From Amblyomma americanum (lineage: Eukaryota > Arthropoda > Arachnida > Ixodida > Ixodidae), in assembly GCF_052857255.1 (NCBI RefSeq), contig NW_027526485.1, positions 1,860,001 to 1,924,000 of the forward strand: a DNA stretch of 64,000 bases, given 5' to 3'. Each line of letters starts with the position of its first letter. Positions within the stretch are counted from its first letter, which is position 1. The position numbers were made by a program, and so were the translations under genes. Positions 53,564 to 64,000 of this stretch are shown here, in pieces. Under the pieces are notes generated by a model, which was given only the letters and a program-made list of their open reading frames with translations, did not search any database and was not told the origin of the DNA.

Positions 53564-54696
53564 GTGGCGCTCATTCCGCTTCCGGAAGCCGCAGCGTACG
53601 GTCGTGTGATGGGAAGCTCTGTGTGCGCTTTGTTATCGGTCATGCCTGGCCGAGGTTTCAGTGAGCGACGCCCACCAGTGGGCTATCGCTTAGTTTTACC
53701 TACGCTGCTTACGGGAGACGCATTGAAGACTACGGTTTTCCTTCACTCCGATATTTCCGGGCGCCCTTATCGCATACAGGATTTTCGCGAGCCATTGGAA
53801 ACTGCCGGTGCTCTACCCTTCGTGGCGGGCATTGGGCCCTTTCAAATGTCGCATGTGTGGATGTTGAAGCTGAAAACTGCGGAAGCGAAGGAACTACTGC
53901 TGACAGAAGGAGCACAAGAAGTGAAAAAAAACGCTATTGTGCAGTCAATGAACCCAACAAACGCGAGTTGGCTTTCAGGGTGCACTGGGTGCCCTTCTAT
54001 GTGTCGAATGAGTCTGTGTAGCAGGCTTTTGAAGACTTCGGAGATGTAACAGATGTCACTCGTGAGCAGTGGAACAGTCCGGGTTTGGAAGACGCCGAGT
54101 CGACAACCCGGCTGGTGCGTATGGTTCTGAAGGAGGGGCTCTCTATCGATGATTTACCACACATGTTCAAGTTTTACGGAGGGCAAGTGTTAGTGCTGGT
54201 GCCTGGTCCGCCAATATGCCTACGGCGCAAGAGGACGGGACATATTCGACGCGTCTGCCGCAAGCCGAGGTGCAGCTTGTGTCGGTCCTTCGGACACGAA
54301 AGGGACGGATGCGTCCTCACGTATGCGCGTGTGGCTACGGGTACTGCTCCGCCGCATGACGACGGAAGCGAGCTGCTCATGGATCAGGAGGAACTTGAGA
54401 ACGCCGGAGCCCCGCCCCCATCAGGACTCAGCGACGGCCCTGCTTTCGAGCAGCCGGAGCTGTCTGCTGGCAACGAGAAGTCACAAGGTGACCCCACTGC
54501 AGAAACGACTGGCAAGAAGGCGGATGCTGCTGCGCCGCCAGAAGAGCCAACGAAGGGCAGCACTACAGGCGACCACGACTCGGAGGAACCGATGGATACG
54601 ACAGTCGCTTCCATTAAGCGATCTCGTGACTTCGAAAAGGCACCGGCTACGGACAGAGAACTTCGTCGGCTAGAAAGACATTGTATAGGGGAGTGA
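53564..54696 (+). pseudogene. Tx1-like LINE ORF1 (gag-like, CCHC)
   Basis: Two frames (53564-54049, 54085-54696) are separated by a stop and frameshift around 54030-54085. The first part holds a conserved-looking region (ALPFVAGIGPFQMSHVWMLKL). The second has a zinc-knuckle block near 54217-54321: CLRRKRTGHIRRVC, where the second Cys of a CCHC knuckle is Arg, and CSLCRSFGHERDGC, which is intact (CX2CX4HX4C). An acidic, Pro-rich tail follows, then a basic block (KRSRDFEKA). It is presumed to bind LINE RNA. Confidence 0.7.
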
Positions 54697-54796
54697 GCCA
54701 AGAAAGGCAGGTTAGCCTTGTCACGGTCCTCGTCGTGACGAGAGACCCAAGCAGGGAACTTTGAAAGCACTGTTGTTTGTTTCCTGTGTGTACTCT

Positions 54797-57700
54797 ATGG
54801 CTTACTTGAAGAAACCGCTAAAAGTAGGCACGCTGAACGTACGAGGACTTGCCTCGAAGCGTAAGCAAGTGCTGTTGAACCGACTGTTCGGCGAGTTAGA
54901 TCTAGATATCGCGGCTATTCAAGAAACAAAAGTTGAGGACGACCAGCAAACAGATAACATGGTGCTTGGTTTTCGGTCGCGATTCAATGTTGCTGTAAGC
55001 CATGTGGATGGTTTGTCGCCGGGATGCTGTCTTTTCCTGAGGAAAAACATAGGCATATTAGAGGAAAAAATAACTTGTCCAAGGGGGCGGTTTATCGTGT
55101 TACTTCAGATACGAAACACTCGCGGTGACGGTTTTTTCCTGTATGCTCCTACGACACAAAAGGAACGCCGCGGATTTTTTAAACAGTTAGGGTCGTTCCT
55201 TGAATGCAGTCGAATGCCCATATTATTGGGTGATTTCAATTGTGCGTTAGACCCTAGAGATCGTTCAAATGTAAAGGATGTATAAGACCGGAGTGCTGAT
55301 TTGTTGAAGCGTGTCCTGAACGAATGCAGCTTAGAGGACGTAATGGGCCTGGCGAAAAGTCATAAACATGTGCATTTTACGCATTTTCAAGGACGTAGCC
55401 GTGCACGACTTGACAGAATATAAGTCGCCGGAGTTTTCGCCTTCCTGTGAGCAGTATGAAGTGAAGCAAGTGTCCTTTAGTGACCACTGCCTTGTTACGG
55501 TAACTTTGGGAGGAAGGAAGCAGCGTAAAACAAGAATGAACCGGGATATGTGGGAGATAAACTCAAGGCTTATAGAAGACGGCATATGTTTAAGAAAAGT
55601 TAAGGAAGGCATGGTTATGTTTAATAATAGTGAAACAGGATGTATTGAATCTTGGGAACGCTTTAAGCAGGAGGTGAAAATTCATGCCATTGAGCGTTCA
55701 AGCATAATAAAGTATGAGGAAAAAAAGAAGAAAAGCAACTGCGAGAGCTTCTGGCGAATTTATGGCGAGAAGAGGAACAAACGCAGGGCATGTACATGCA
55801 TGACATAAAGGGCGTCAAAGTTAGTCTAGAAGCTTTAAATGCTCAGGAGTACAGAGGGGCAGCGATAAGAGCACGCACAGAAAAATGGCTTACTGGCGAA
55901 ACGCCAACAAAACGCGCGCTCTCCAGTGAAAAGCGATACGCGCGCTCGAACCAGATCTCAGTTATCGAATACAAAGGGCAAATCCTGAGTGATCAAAGTG
56001 GAATTTTGAGTGCATTCGTGGAGCATTACCGTGAGCTGTTTACAAGCAAAGCACCAAGTGCGGAAAGGTTTCGGGAAAACTTTTTGCCTCTTATGCCAGT
56101 ATTAAGAAATGAGATCACTGAAGAATTACAGAACGAATTAAGTATTGACGAAATAGTGACAGCAATTGGTGAACTGAATGCCGGAAAGTCGCCGGGACCT
56201 GACGGTTTGAGCGCGGCCTTTTATAATAGCTTTAAATATGACCTTGCCACTATGCTTTATAAGCTTTTCAAGGAGTGTTTTGAGGTCGGTAGGCTGCCAC
56301 CTTCGTTTAGCAATGCTCATACGGTCTTAATTCCTAACGCAGATGACCCAGTCAAGCTAATAAAGGTTACAGGATATAGACCGATCACGTTAACAAACGT
56401 TGATTATAGAATTCTGATGAAAGTGTTAGCTAAGCAATTGCAATACGTCATAAAGGATATTGTTGGACCTCACCAAACGTGTGGAATAAAAACAAGAAGC
56501 ATATTTAAAAATATTCATGTAGCACGCAGCGTGCTCGTGTGCTGCGATGCTCTAAATAAGAAAGTGGCTATGGTTCAAATTGACTTTGAAAAAGCGTTCG
56601 ATCGCGTGTCTCATGAAATACTCTACTGTTTGTTGGAACATATTGGTATTGGTTCAGTTGTCCTCAAAGGGATAAAAATGGATTATGCATGTTGTTTGAC
56701 ACGTCTTATGATAAATAAACTGTTATGTGAAAGAATTGATGTAAGGGCATCTGTTCGACACGGATGCCCCACTGTCCCCTCTACTTTTTGCAATTTATTT
56801 GGAGCCTTTTTGTAGGATGATAACTGCGAGTGGGCACATGCGAGGTTTTAGGTTGGGAGCGTGTGAGGTGAGAATACTGGCATACGCTGATGACGTAGCG
56901 CTCTTTCGTGAAGACCGTAAAAGTGTTGTATAAGTGTTACAAATAACCAAAAGGTTTTGCAGGCAAACTGGCAGCGTTGTTAACTTAGACAAATGTCTCT
57001 GAGTCTGGCATGGGCAATGGGACTTACAACCAGAATTCTTCTGCGGAGTACGTTGGGCTACAACTTCCGGGGTCTATTTGGGAGTCCCGCTGAACAAATA
57101 TGGGGAGAATACCAATTACAGGAATGAAAAAGCAGAAGAAATGCTGGACAGGACGAAAGGGTGAATGGGCCGCAATCTTTCCATTTTCGCGCATGCAACT
57201 GTATGTCACACCTTTCTTGTTGCAAGGATCATGTATTTACTCCAATAATATATTGTGCACGAAACAATATCCAAAGGTTCCATCGGGGTTTGCTGTTTTC
57301 ATTTGGGCGTCCGATTGGAAACGAATTCGCAGAGATAATCTCTTCCGGAGAGTAAAGGTTGGCGGACTGCCTCTTATGCATCTATATGTACGGCAGGTGG
57401 TTTTAAGGTTTTGTTTCTTGCGTGACGAAAATGACGCCTTCTTGCGAACATTCATACAAACCATGCTGACAGTGCACTTCCAGAATTCATTGTCTCTTCG
57501 TGCAATGCTCGGAGGTACACAGTGTCTCGCTTCCTGTGAGAGGTGGTCTGGTCGTTCAGGTTTTTGCAAGAGCGGTTCTCTCTAGAGTATTTAGCGAGTG
57601 TAACGCCGAAGCGACTATAGAAGGTCTTATTGAGCAGTTGTTTCCAGCTCCACTGTACAGAACCTTATAATGTGAAGGCCCTGGAAAAGGCGTTCTCAGG

Positions 57701-58101
57701 CGAGTTAAGAAGATGACACTTGCACCTGGCGTTAAAACATTATTTTTCGAATTGCATACAGGAACCCTACCAGTAAAAACATGGTTAAAGGAAAAGGGCC
57801 TTTTTGTTCTTTGGGGCTCAAACTGTCTCTTGTGTAGAAAGCTAGAGACGGTAGAACACTTGTTCTTGGACTGTTGGGATGCGGTGTTCTTCTGGGACGT
57901 TTTGCAAAGAACCCTAAAAAAGACTTGTCATTGACACCGCGCGGAATTCGGTACCTGAACACTGAAAGTGATGTTGCGCAGTATGACCAGATTATGTTAT
58001 GGGCCTTCACAGCATTTGCAGGAGTAAAATGGCTTTCAGATATTGTGACTTGGATGCACGATCGGTATGTGATTATTTTGTCGAACATATGTATAAATTA
58101 A
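54797..58101 (+). pseudogene. Tx1-like LINE ORF2: endonuclease and RT
   Basis: It starts at ATG 54797. The endonuclease has VGTLNVRGL, AAIQETK (catalytic Glu) and ILLGDFNCALDP. A stop at 55283-55285 and a frameshift precede the last motif, FSDHCLVTV (55478-55504, intact SDH). RT (55790-56815) has KSPGPDGLSAAFY, GYRPITLTN, HQTCGIKTRS, VQIDFEKAFDRVSH (catalytic Asp) and VRHGCP. After a frameshift near 56815, LAYADDVALF at about 56880-56910 keeps both Asp. A Cys-rich end lies at about 57815-57875 (CLLCRKLETVEHLFLDC). At least three frameshifts occur. The motif set is that of the Tx1 branch of L1-like LINEs. Confidence 0.8.
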
Positions 58102-58245
58102 GAGAAGTCCTGAAGCAGTAGGACTATGCAGATGATGTATTGACTCTGATAGACCAACTTGTAATGAAAGTCGATTAGACACGGTTGTCTGCCAAGGGGC
58201 ATGTCCACTATGATATTTTATTGATGTGTATATTCATGCATTAAG

Positions 58246-58455
58246 GAAAAAAGCCGTGGTGGCGCTCTGGTTATGGTGCCCGCCTGCCGACTCAAACACG
58301 CGGGTTCGATACCCGCCGTGGCGGTCGAATTTCGATGCAGGCAAAATTCTAGCTGCCCGTCTACAATGCGATGTCAATATACGGTAAAGAACCGCAGGTG
58401 ACCCCCATAAACCCAGTCGCTTTGGCACGTTCAACCCCCATAAGCCAAACCAAAC
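58246..58455 (+). mobile_element. Tick SINE, second type, plus strand
   Basis: It has the head GCCGTGGTGGCGCTCTGGTTATGG, B box GGGTTCGATACCCGCC and core GATGTCAATATACGGTAAAGAACC. The tail CAGTCGCTTTGGCACGTTCAACCCCCATAAGCCAAACC is the best example of this SINE type here. It sits directly on the A-rich end of the Tx1-like LINE. Confidence 0.85.
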
Positions 58456-58472
58456 GAAAAAAACCTTCGTCT

Positions 58473-59040
58473 CCAAGTAGCACAATGTGGACTCCAAATT
58501 GGGGCCCCTTGTCGGCCCCAAGTGATCAGCCCATATGGACCCCATGTGGGATTTGCAACCCGTGCCCAGGAGGAGCCCAAATGGGCAGCCCACTTGGGCT
58601 AACCTAAAGAAGCCAGAAGAGAACCAAATTGGGCAGCCCATTTCGCTTGCCAGAAAAAAAAAACAGATCTGGCCCAACGTGGGCAGCCTATTTCAATGCA
58701 CTGGTGGGGCCCTTGTTGGGCCCGATTGGGCAGCCCACTTTCAATGTGCTGTTGGGGCCCGTGTTGGGCCCGAGTGGACAGGCCATTTTCAAAGCCCTGG
58801 TGGGGCCCTTGTTGCGCCTGAGTGGGCAGCCTACTTTCAATGCCCTTGTGAGGCCCTTGTTGGGACCGAGTGGGCAGCCCTTATGCAGCCCAGTTCGGCC
58901 CAAAGTGGGCAACCCTCTTTAGTTGCCCAGATGTAGCCCAGTCTGGGCACAAGTGCGCTGCCCAATTTGGCCCAGACCAGCATTTATAAGGGCAACCAAA
59001 CTGAGCTGCCCTGATGAAACCCAATTTGGGCAACTCATTT
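58473..59040 (+). repeat. GGGC/GCCC-punctuated repeat element, copy 2
   Basis: It begins with CCAAGTAGCACA at 58473-58484, the same as copy 1. It contains an array of about 48-bp units (GGGCAGCC starts at 58681, 58728, 58776, 58824 and 58872), each with a TTGTTGGGCCCGA-like centre. Open frames over it (residue period 16) are translations of the array. Confidence 0.7.
58681..58919 (+). repeat. Five-unit tandem array, 47-48-bp period
   Basis: Successive units start at 58681, 58728, 58776, 58824 and 58872 with GGGCAGCC or GGACAGGCC. Each has a TTTCAA...GG(G/A)GCCC(T/G)TGTTG core. Confidence 0.85.
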
Positions 59041-59248
59041 CAACTCTACACAATACTGGCTGCACACACATTATTCATGCATAAACAGGTCAAATTATAC
59101 AAAATCCCATGTATTCAAAGCAACATCTTATGCAGATGCACCAATATCTTAAGCTTCTCTGCATTAAATTGGCCAGAGTCAGACTCTGGTATGGCAGTGC
59201 AAAGCTGAAGTATGATATATCAAATTGAAAAGTAGTTTTCTTGCACGT

Positions 59249-59254
59249 TTTATT
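59249..59254 (-). promoter_or_regulatory. Poly(A) signal AATAAA (minus strand)
   Basis: The reverse complement reads GCAATAAAACG, 23 bases past the stop codon of the exon at 59277-59444. Confidence 0.7.
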
Positions 59255-59276
59255 GCATTATTTCACAAAAGCTCCA

Positions 59277-59444
59277 TCAGTGGTCAGGATGGAGTGCCCG
59301 CGTAAGGATCATCCTGACCTTCCGGCCACCGTCCCGGTCCCTGGCGCCACACAAAAAGCTTAGAATACGGGAGTTCATGCGGGCCACATCTGCATCAGGC
59401 ACCCTCCGCTCCACAGCAGCTGTAATCAGACACTTAATTACAAA
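59277..59444 (-). CDS. Terminal exon, possible DUF4806-type C-terminus
   Basis: In reverse complement, CATGTTTTCCACAG (acceptor; exon starts at 59444, phase 0) is followed by 55 sense codons and TGA (59279-59277), with AATAAA 23 bases later. The peptide has FVIKCLITAAVERRVPDADV, then MNSRILSFLCGARDRDGGRK. A helix followed by ARDR-GGR is the pattern I associate with the C-terminus of arthropod DUF4806 proteins, though this is a weak, recalled match. Upstream exons should lie above 59444 on the same strand; I could not find them. It is more likely a host gene than a transposon, because it has an acceptor, stop and poly(A) signal in register. Confidence 0.5.
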   Translation of the reverse strand, partial: FVIKCLITAAVERRVPDADVARMNSRILSFLCGARDRDGGRKVRMILTRALHPDH

Positions 59445-60931
59445 CTGTGGAAAACATGAATTCTCAGCTATGTGGCCAAACCTTGTAATAACATAGAGAA
59501 TACTGCAGCAAAAACACATTAAGTGTATTTGCATTACCCACAAAAGTAGGCACGAAATTTGTGCAAATCTGAGAAGGCGTGGAAGCTGCACAAACCAAAT
59601 TGAAGAGCACAATGTTGCTAGCGACTCACAAAATGGACTGTTTTCTGAGAAAGCAAAAGAAAAGGGAAAAATCACAGCATGCTCTATTCAAAATTACGGC
59701 AAATTAACTCTACCTCGAAAACTTGAAAGCATTGTTCCATTCGAATGTGCACCATACTTTTTCGTTATGTAAACCGAATAAAACAAATTTGACCAGCTGT
59801 CTGTAGCTTCCCAATTATTAGCACATCTTTGTAAACATGACAATAAATTTCAGCAAATGCTAATAAACAATGAGCAGAAATCAGTAAATAAATTTTGCTT
59901 CTCGCAAACATGTACTTTTATGTTATAGCCTGTGTATCATACCGTTTATTTCGAACCAGAATATTCAGCTAGAGTCGCATATCATCTATATTATATGTAT
60001 CTGCTCTACTAAGCCTGTGAAAGAATGTAATTCCAGTTTCCTGTAATGGCATCACTTTACCTAGAGAACGCTACTGTTAGCCTGTTTGAATAAATAATGC
60101 ATGCTAATCCCAAAAAACTCATCCCACTGAAAACAGCCTTCGTAAGCTAAAAATAGCCACAAATTAAAATACAGGTACCACTGCTGCTCACTAATTACAC
60201 AGCTGAAAGCAGCACTAACCAATTTTTAGCACATATTCTACATGCTATGTTACACGGCAACTTGAAGATGGTGACCATGGGATCTTTTCTATTGTAAACA
60301 TCACAAACTTGGAACAAGAGGTGGAAAAACTTTAAATTTAAATTCGATATTTTCTGCATTCAATGCATTTTTCCATCTCACAGGCATCAACATACCAATG
60401 AGTCCCGCAAACTTTTTACTGTTAACAAAAAAAGAACAATGTCCTTAAAGGGTGTACTTCTGCGCGCCAATTTAATGCTGGATTATATACTACAGTAATT
60501 ACTAATAAAAGATGAGGCTGAATGAAAATTCTATTCTACATTCTCCAGCGGCTGCTCATCATGCATCCACAAAACTATTCACCCATACGACATCTTGGAA
60601 CTAGACAATGTTATAAGTACTTTGCTATTGGCAGTTTCCACAGAACCAATGCCATACTGTGGCAGTGCACAGGCGATCAATCAGTCTAGAACATTTTCTC
60701 TGATGCATAAGTAGTTAACAGTCCATTTGTACATTGTCAGTATTCCAAGGCGGAACTAAATATAGTAAGGGGTACCTTTCACATCGGCATTAGGCAAGCA
60801 AGTGACAAGTTGAGTGCCGCTGCACAATTTGTCTAGTGCCAGCATCGCATAGCACGGAAAGTTTCTAGGAGGTAGTGTAACACTGACAGGGTTTTCATTG
60901 ACAATGTGGCCTGCCACAGATTACCCCAATC
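59445..60931. other. AT-rich stretch, probably intronic to the minus-strand gene
   Basis: No exon, SINE or repeat was recognised. The base composition is AT-rich and frames are short. Confidence 0.4.
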
Positions 60932-60933
60932 TA

Positions 60934-63050
60934 CCGTATTTACTCGAATGTAACGCTAGTTTTTTTACCGAAAGTAGAAAGAAAATGTCATCCCCCGCGT
61001 TACCATCGAATACTAGGATTAAAAACGCTATGAAGAGCACCAAACACACACTATTAAAATCATTTCATGTGTCAAACGTGTGCGTTGATCGTACTGGTCA
61101 TTCGAAATCACGCAGTCCAACTCGCCGGTCAACCAGTACGCGAACCACAGGTCACAACTGCTAGGAAAAAGCGGCAACCTAATCGCAAACGCAAAAAAAA
61201 ACGACGTCAATGAGAACGAGCCAACACGAGTTGACGCCAGCTAGTCACTGGCGCGATAAGAGGGCACCACCTCTTGACGAATGCTCGCAACCTGTAGCGA
61301 GGTTGTCTAGAAACCATGACCGCAAAATGGAACGGCCATCTCGGAGGCACTGAGCGCTCGCAATCGCCGCCAAGATGCCGGCAAAGGCGCGAGCGATCCC
61401 ATCGCCATCTGTCTGTTAATCCTTGCAACTGATCCAAAGACGTGGCCCCGTGACTAACATGCAGCAGGGCATGGAGCAGCGCGCTTTGTTCGCTGTTTCT
61501 CGTGTTTGGTGCCAGTGCGTGCAGTTGTGCGTTCCGTACTTCGAGTCTTAGGCCTATCCCCATAAAACGGTCGAGTTGTCGTCAAGCGGAATGACGTGCT
61601 CACACGTTCAGTATACAGCTGGCATCAAGCGCAACGCTATTTCGCTTGCTGAGAGAAATTCAGCGGCTTCAAGACATTTTTGACGTCAACGAATTGACGA
61701 TCAGGGGATGGAGGAAACATCGCGAGGAATTGTTTAACTGCAACAGCCTGCGAAAAGGCTTTCAGGGGCCCAAGAAAGGCCGCTTCCCGGTGTTGTAGCG
61801 TCGCGTTGCAGAGTTCATTAGCGAGCAACGTCCTTGACTACTTGGAGTAAGCATTGAAATGCTTCAGTGCAATGCACAGGAGTTTGCGCGAAACACGGGT
61901 TTGACCCAAAACCAGTTTAAGGCATCACGAGGCTGCGTGCAGACGTTTATGCGAAGGGCCGGGTTCTCCCTTCGACGCACGACTTCTATTTGCCAGAAGC
62001 TGCCCGGGGACTTCGAATCAAAACTTCGAGAGTTCCAGCGCTACGTCGTCAATCTTCGTCGTTCTCCCAACATGCCACTTGGACATATCGGCAATGCCGA
62101 CCAGACCCCCGTGTATCTGGACATGCCTGTGTCCAGAACAGTGCACAATTCTGGTGAGCACGAAGTTCGCCTTAGAAGCACAGGCAACGAAAAAAATTGG
62201 ATTACCATTATGCTGGCATGTTTAGCTGACGGCCGCAAGCTCCCTCCATCATTTTTCGCCGGAAGACGATCCCAAAGGAAACTCCCGAAAGACGTTATCG
62301 TGAGCTCTTACGAAAAAGGTTGAATGGACTCGAATCTTGTCATAGATTTGATTCAATGCGTGTGGGACCGAAGGCCAGGCGCATTGCTGCATCTGGAAGC
62401 AATATTGGTTCTGGACTCTTTCCAAGGTCACCTGCCACCCGGCGTCAAACAAAAGCTACAGCGTGACTGAACGCATCTCGTTGTTATACCGGGTGGCAAG
62501 ACCTCCATTCTCCAGCCTCTGGACGTTTGCATGAACAAGCCCTTCAAGGATGGCTTGCGACAATTATACTGGGAGTGGATTGAAAGCGGGTCAACAACAC
62601 CTGCAGGTAGGCTGAAAAGCCCAAGCGCGTCTACCGTTGCCCACTGGGTTTCAGCAGCCTGTTACGGGCTGCCTGATGATTTGGGTTACCGCGCATTTAA
62701 TAAATGCTCAATTTCAAATGCTCTAGACGGAAGCGAGGACGACCTGCTGTGGGAGGCAGCTAGTGACAAAGAAGAGTCAAGCTATGATGATGAGAGTGAC
62801 GGCGACAACTGCCGTGAGGAAGAGGGTGTATAGGAACGCCTGTTTGGCTTGTATTTCAATAAAGTTGTCTTTGACCCTCAGAACTATGCGATGTCAGTTC
62901 CTCGCGTCATATTCTGGTTCTTTCAGTTTTTCTGTCGCACGCCCGAAGTCCAAGCTCGCCTTACAAACGTAGTTTTTTTCCCCCTTTTCACACCCTAAAT
63001 GTCGACCATCGGGTTACAATCATGGTCGCGTTACATTCGAGTAAATACGG
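60934..63050 (+). mobile_element. Pogo-like (Tc1/mariner superfamily) DNA transposon
   Basis: Perfect 23-bp terminal inverted repeats lie at 60934-60956 (CCGTATTTACTCGAATGTAA and CGC) and 63028-63050. The inside carries a pogo-type transposase remnant. The left flank is TA (60932-60933), the dinucleotide duplicated by this superfamily, but the right flank is AA, so the duplication is not intact. Length is 2117 bp. The terminal repeats are perfect while the transposase has at least four stops, so it may have been mobilised in trans. Confidence 0.85.
61580..62833 (+). pseudogene. Pogo-like transposase (DDE superfamily), four stops
   Basis: The N-terminal part has a helix-turn-helix sense (FDVNELTIRGWRKHREEL), then a CENP-B-like block (EFARNTGLTQNQFKASRG, FMRRAGFSLRRTTS). 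The catalytic core follows: GNADQTPVYLDMP (first Asp, 62092-62130), LVLDSFQGHLPPG (second Asp, about 62407-62445) and ILQPLDVCMNKPFKDGLR (third Asp, about 62510-62563), the pattern of pogo/Tigger transposases. An acidic tail (DEESDGDNCREEE-like) ends at 62831-62833. In-frame stops are at about 61796, 61836, 62321 and 62467. The catalytic acidic residues I can see are all present. Confidence 0.85.
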
Positions 63051-63089
63051 AAGAATGCTGCTTCGCCCAATGGTTTACCCCTAATTAGG

Positions 63090-64000
63090 TTCATCATTGT
63101 CATCACGCTAAGAAGAACCTTAGTAGTGCACGCATTTACGCTTAGCCGCATTCTATACGCAACCCCATATCTCAAATTGAACCGCACGGAAATCGAACGC
63201 GTGAACGCAATGATCCGCCTTGCGACTAAGGCAGCCCTAAACCTACCTCGTAGCGCTAGCACAGCCAAACTTCTTGCACTAGGCATACATAATACCATTC
63301 AGGAACTAGTTGACGCGCACCTTCAGACACAGTACCTTAGACTTGCCACGAGCGCCACTGGCCGCCATATACTCTCCTCCCTTCACATCAACATACCGCT
63401 AACCAGTCAACCCTTATAGCCATCCCTCGACACATCCATTCACCTCTCGTTGTGAAACCCCTTCCTCGAAACGTCCATCCCCAATATCACATCCCTCGCC
63501 GCGTACCTCGCTCTAATGCCCTCCATAAGTATTATGGGCAAGCCCACGATGCCGTTTGGGTAGACGCCGCATGTACAGCGCATGAAGCTGTAGCAGTTGC
63601 CTACAATCCAACCCTACCTCACCCCCTAACTCACCGTCTTCCCTCGAGCTTTACGCCTGAGGAGGCAGAGGAGACCGCCATCGCCCTAGCCCTTGCACAT
63701 TCTTACGCCCCAATACATCTTCAGCGGCTCCAAAACGGCTCTGTCCAACTTTACTAGGGGCAGGATTCACGCCCCTGCCTGGCAATTGTTGAACACCCCT
63801 ACCAAAAATTTACCACGCAGGGTAGAGCTTCAGTGGCTGCCGGCTCACTCTGGGAACCATGGAAACGAGGCTGCCGATAAATTGGCCCGAGGTCTGATTT
63901 GCCGGGCTCAGGACAGTCTCGATCCAGGATTCTCGAGGGAGCGGGCGCACACATTTGCGGAGCTCACGCAAATACCCCGTTTGGACCGTCGGACTTACCC
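63090..64000 (+). mobile_element. LINE E: RNase H-bearing LINE fragment (runs off right edge)
   Basis: It begins in the RT C-terminus: VHAFTLSRILYATPYLKLN, then LGIHNTIQELVDAHLQ. RNase H follows with VWVDAACTAHEAV, an EEAEETAIALALA helix, a FSGSKTAL block where D is replaced by G in the DS-type motif, and PAHSGNHGNEAADKLARGL (another frame). It is truncated on the left near the pogo element and continues past 64000. It is closely similar in layout to LINE D. Confidence 0.8.
63126..64000 (+). pseudogene. LINE E ORF2 C-terminal part
   Basis: RT tail (63126-63419) and RNase H (from about 63452). The frame changes several times: 63126-63419, 63452-63757, then about 63758-64000 in another frame. 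Motifs are WVDAA (catalytic Asp), EEAEETAIALA (Glu), FSGSKTAL (the third acidic position is Gly here) and GNEAADKLARGL (last Asp). No C-terminal Cys/His tail is reached before the window ends. Confidence 0.75.

Larger units (their letters stand above)
53545..58245 (+). mobile_element. Tx1/L1-like LINE, near full length, plus strand
   Basis: It consists of ORF1 (53564-54696), a short spacer, ORF2 (54797-58101) and about 140 bases of 3' UTR ending in GGAAAAAA at 58239-58245. A SINE follows immediately. It has AP endonuclease and L1/Tx1-type RT and no RNase H domain. Stops and frameshifts are present. It is unrelated to LINEs A-E. The fragment at 15.4-15.7 kb is a distant relative. Confidence 0.8.

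Noticed and set aside
58535..58936. 133-residue open frame with 16-residue period
   Set aside because: It is a translation of a 47-48-bp tandem repeat, open because the period is about a multiple of three.

Overview
This window looks like nuclear DNA of a hard tick (Ixodidae, probably metastriate). The main reason is at least eight copies or fragments of a tRNA-headed SINE that I recognise as Ruka, the tick SINE. There are also several long, decayed non-LTR retrotransposons, a Ty3/gypsy LTR element, a pogo-type DNA transposon, Penelope-like remnants and intron-containing gene pieces. No bacterial operons, rRNA or genuine tRNA genes were seen. The species call is inference.

Layout. 1-7 kb: a dispersed repeat (second copy at 18.4 kb), a SINE tail, a GGGC/GCCC-rich repeat, and two short palindromic insertions with target-site duplications. 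7-13.6 kb: a rearranged Ty3/gypsy remnant on the minus strand split by a 5'-truncated LINE with a poly(A) tail, then a minisatellite, a minus-strand Jockey-like LINE and a 290-bp microsatellite. 15-24 kb: a Tx1-like RT fragment, two more palindromic insertions, Ruka copies, and a broken RNase H-bearing LINE (LINE D) split by a Ruka copy with a 12-bp duplication. 24.2-35.2 kb: LINE A (minus strand), whose 3' UTR holds a 5.9-kb Ty3/gypsy element with two 371-bp LTRs. 36.3-38.9 kb: LINE B, a 5'-truncated sister of LINE A in inverted orientation; it preserves the empty site of the Ty3 insertion. 39-45 kb: LINE C, with a Penelope-like hammerhead fragment inside it. 46-50 kb: SINEs and a solo LTR of the same Ty3 family. 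50.5-51.2 kb: the most convincing host gene, a seven-finger C2H2 terminal exon. 53.3 kb: a possible membrane-protein exon. 53.5-58.2 kb: a near full-length Tx1/L1-like LINE. 58.2-59 kb: SINE plus a second GGGC-rich repeat. 59.25-59.44 kb: a minus-strand terminal exon with a poly(A) signal. 60.9-63.05 kb: a pogo-like transposon with perfect 23-bp inverted repeats. 63.1-64 kb: a LINE running off the edge.

Almost all coding capacity is transposon-derived and disabled by stops, frameshifts or deletions. The most unusual signal is a set of short insertions (about 107-374 bp). Each has a head carrying a GGGCTAGTTGGT-like tag and ends in a fold-back. The two arms of one copy match each other while arms of different copies differ, and four of five copies are flanked by 9-12-bp direct repeats.
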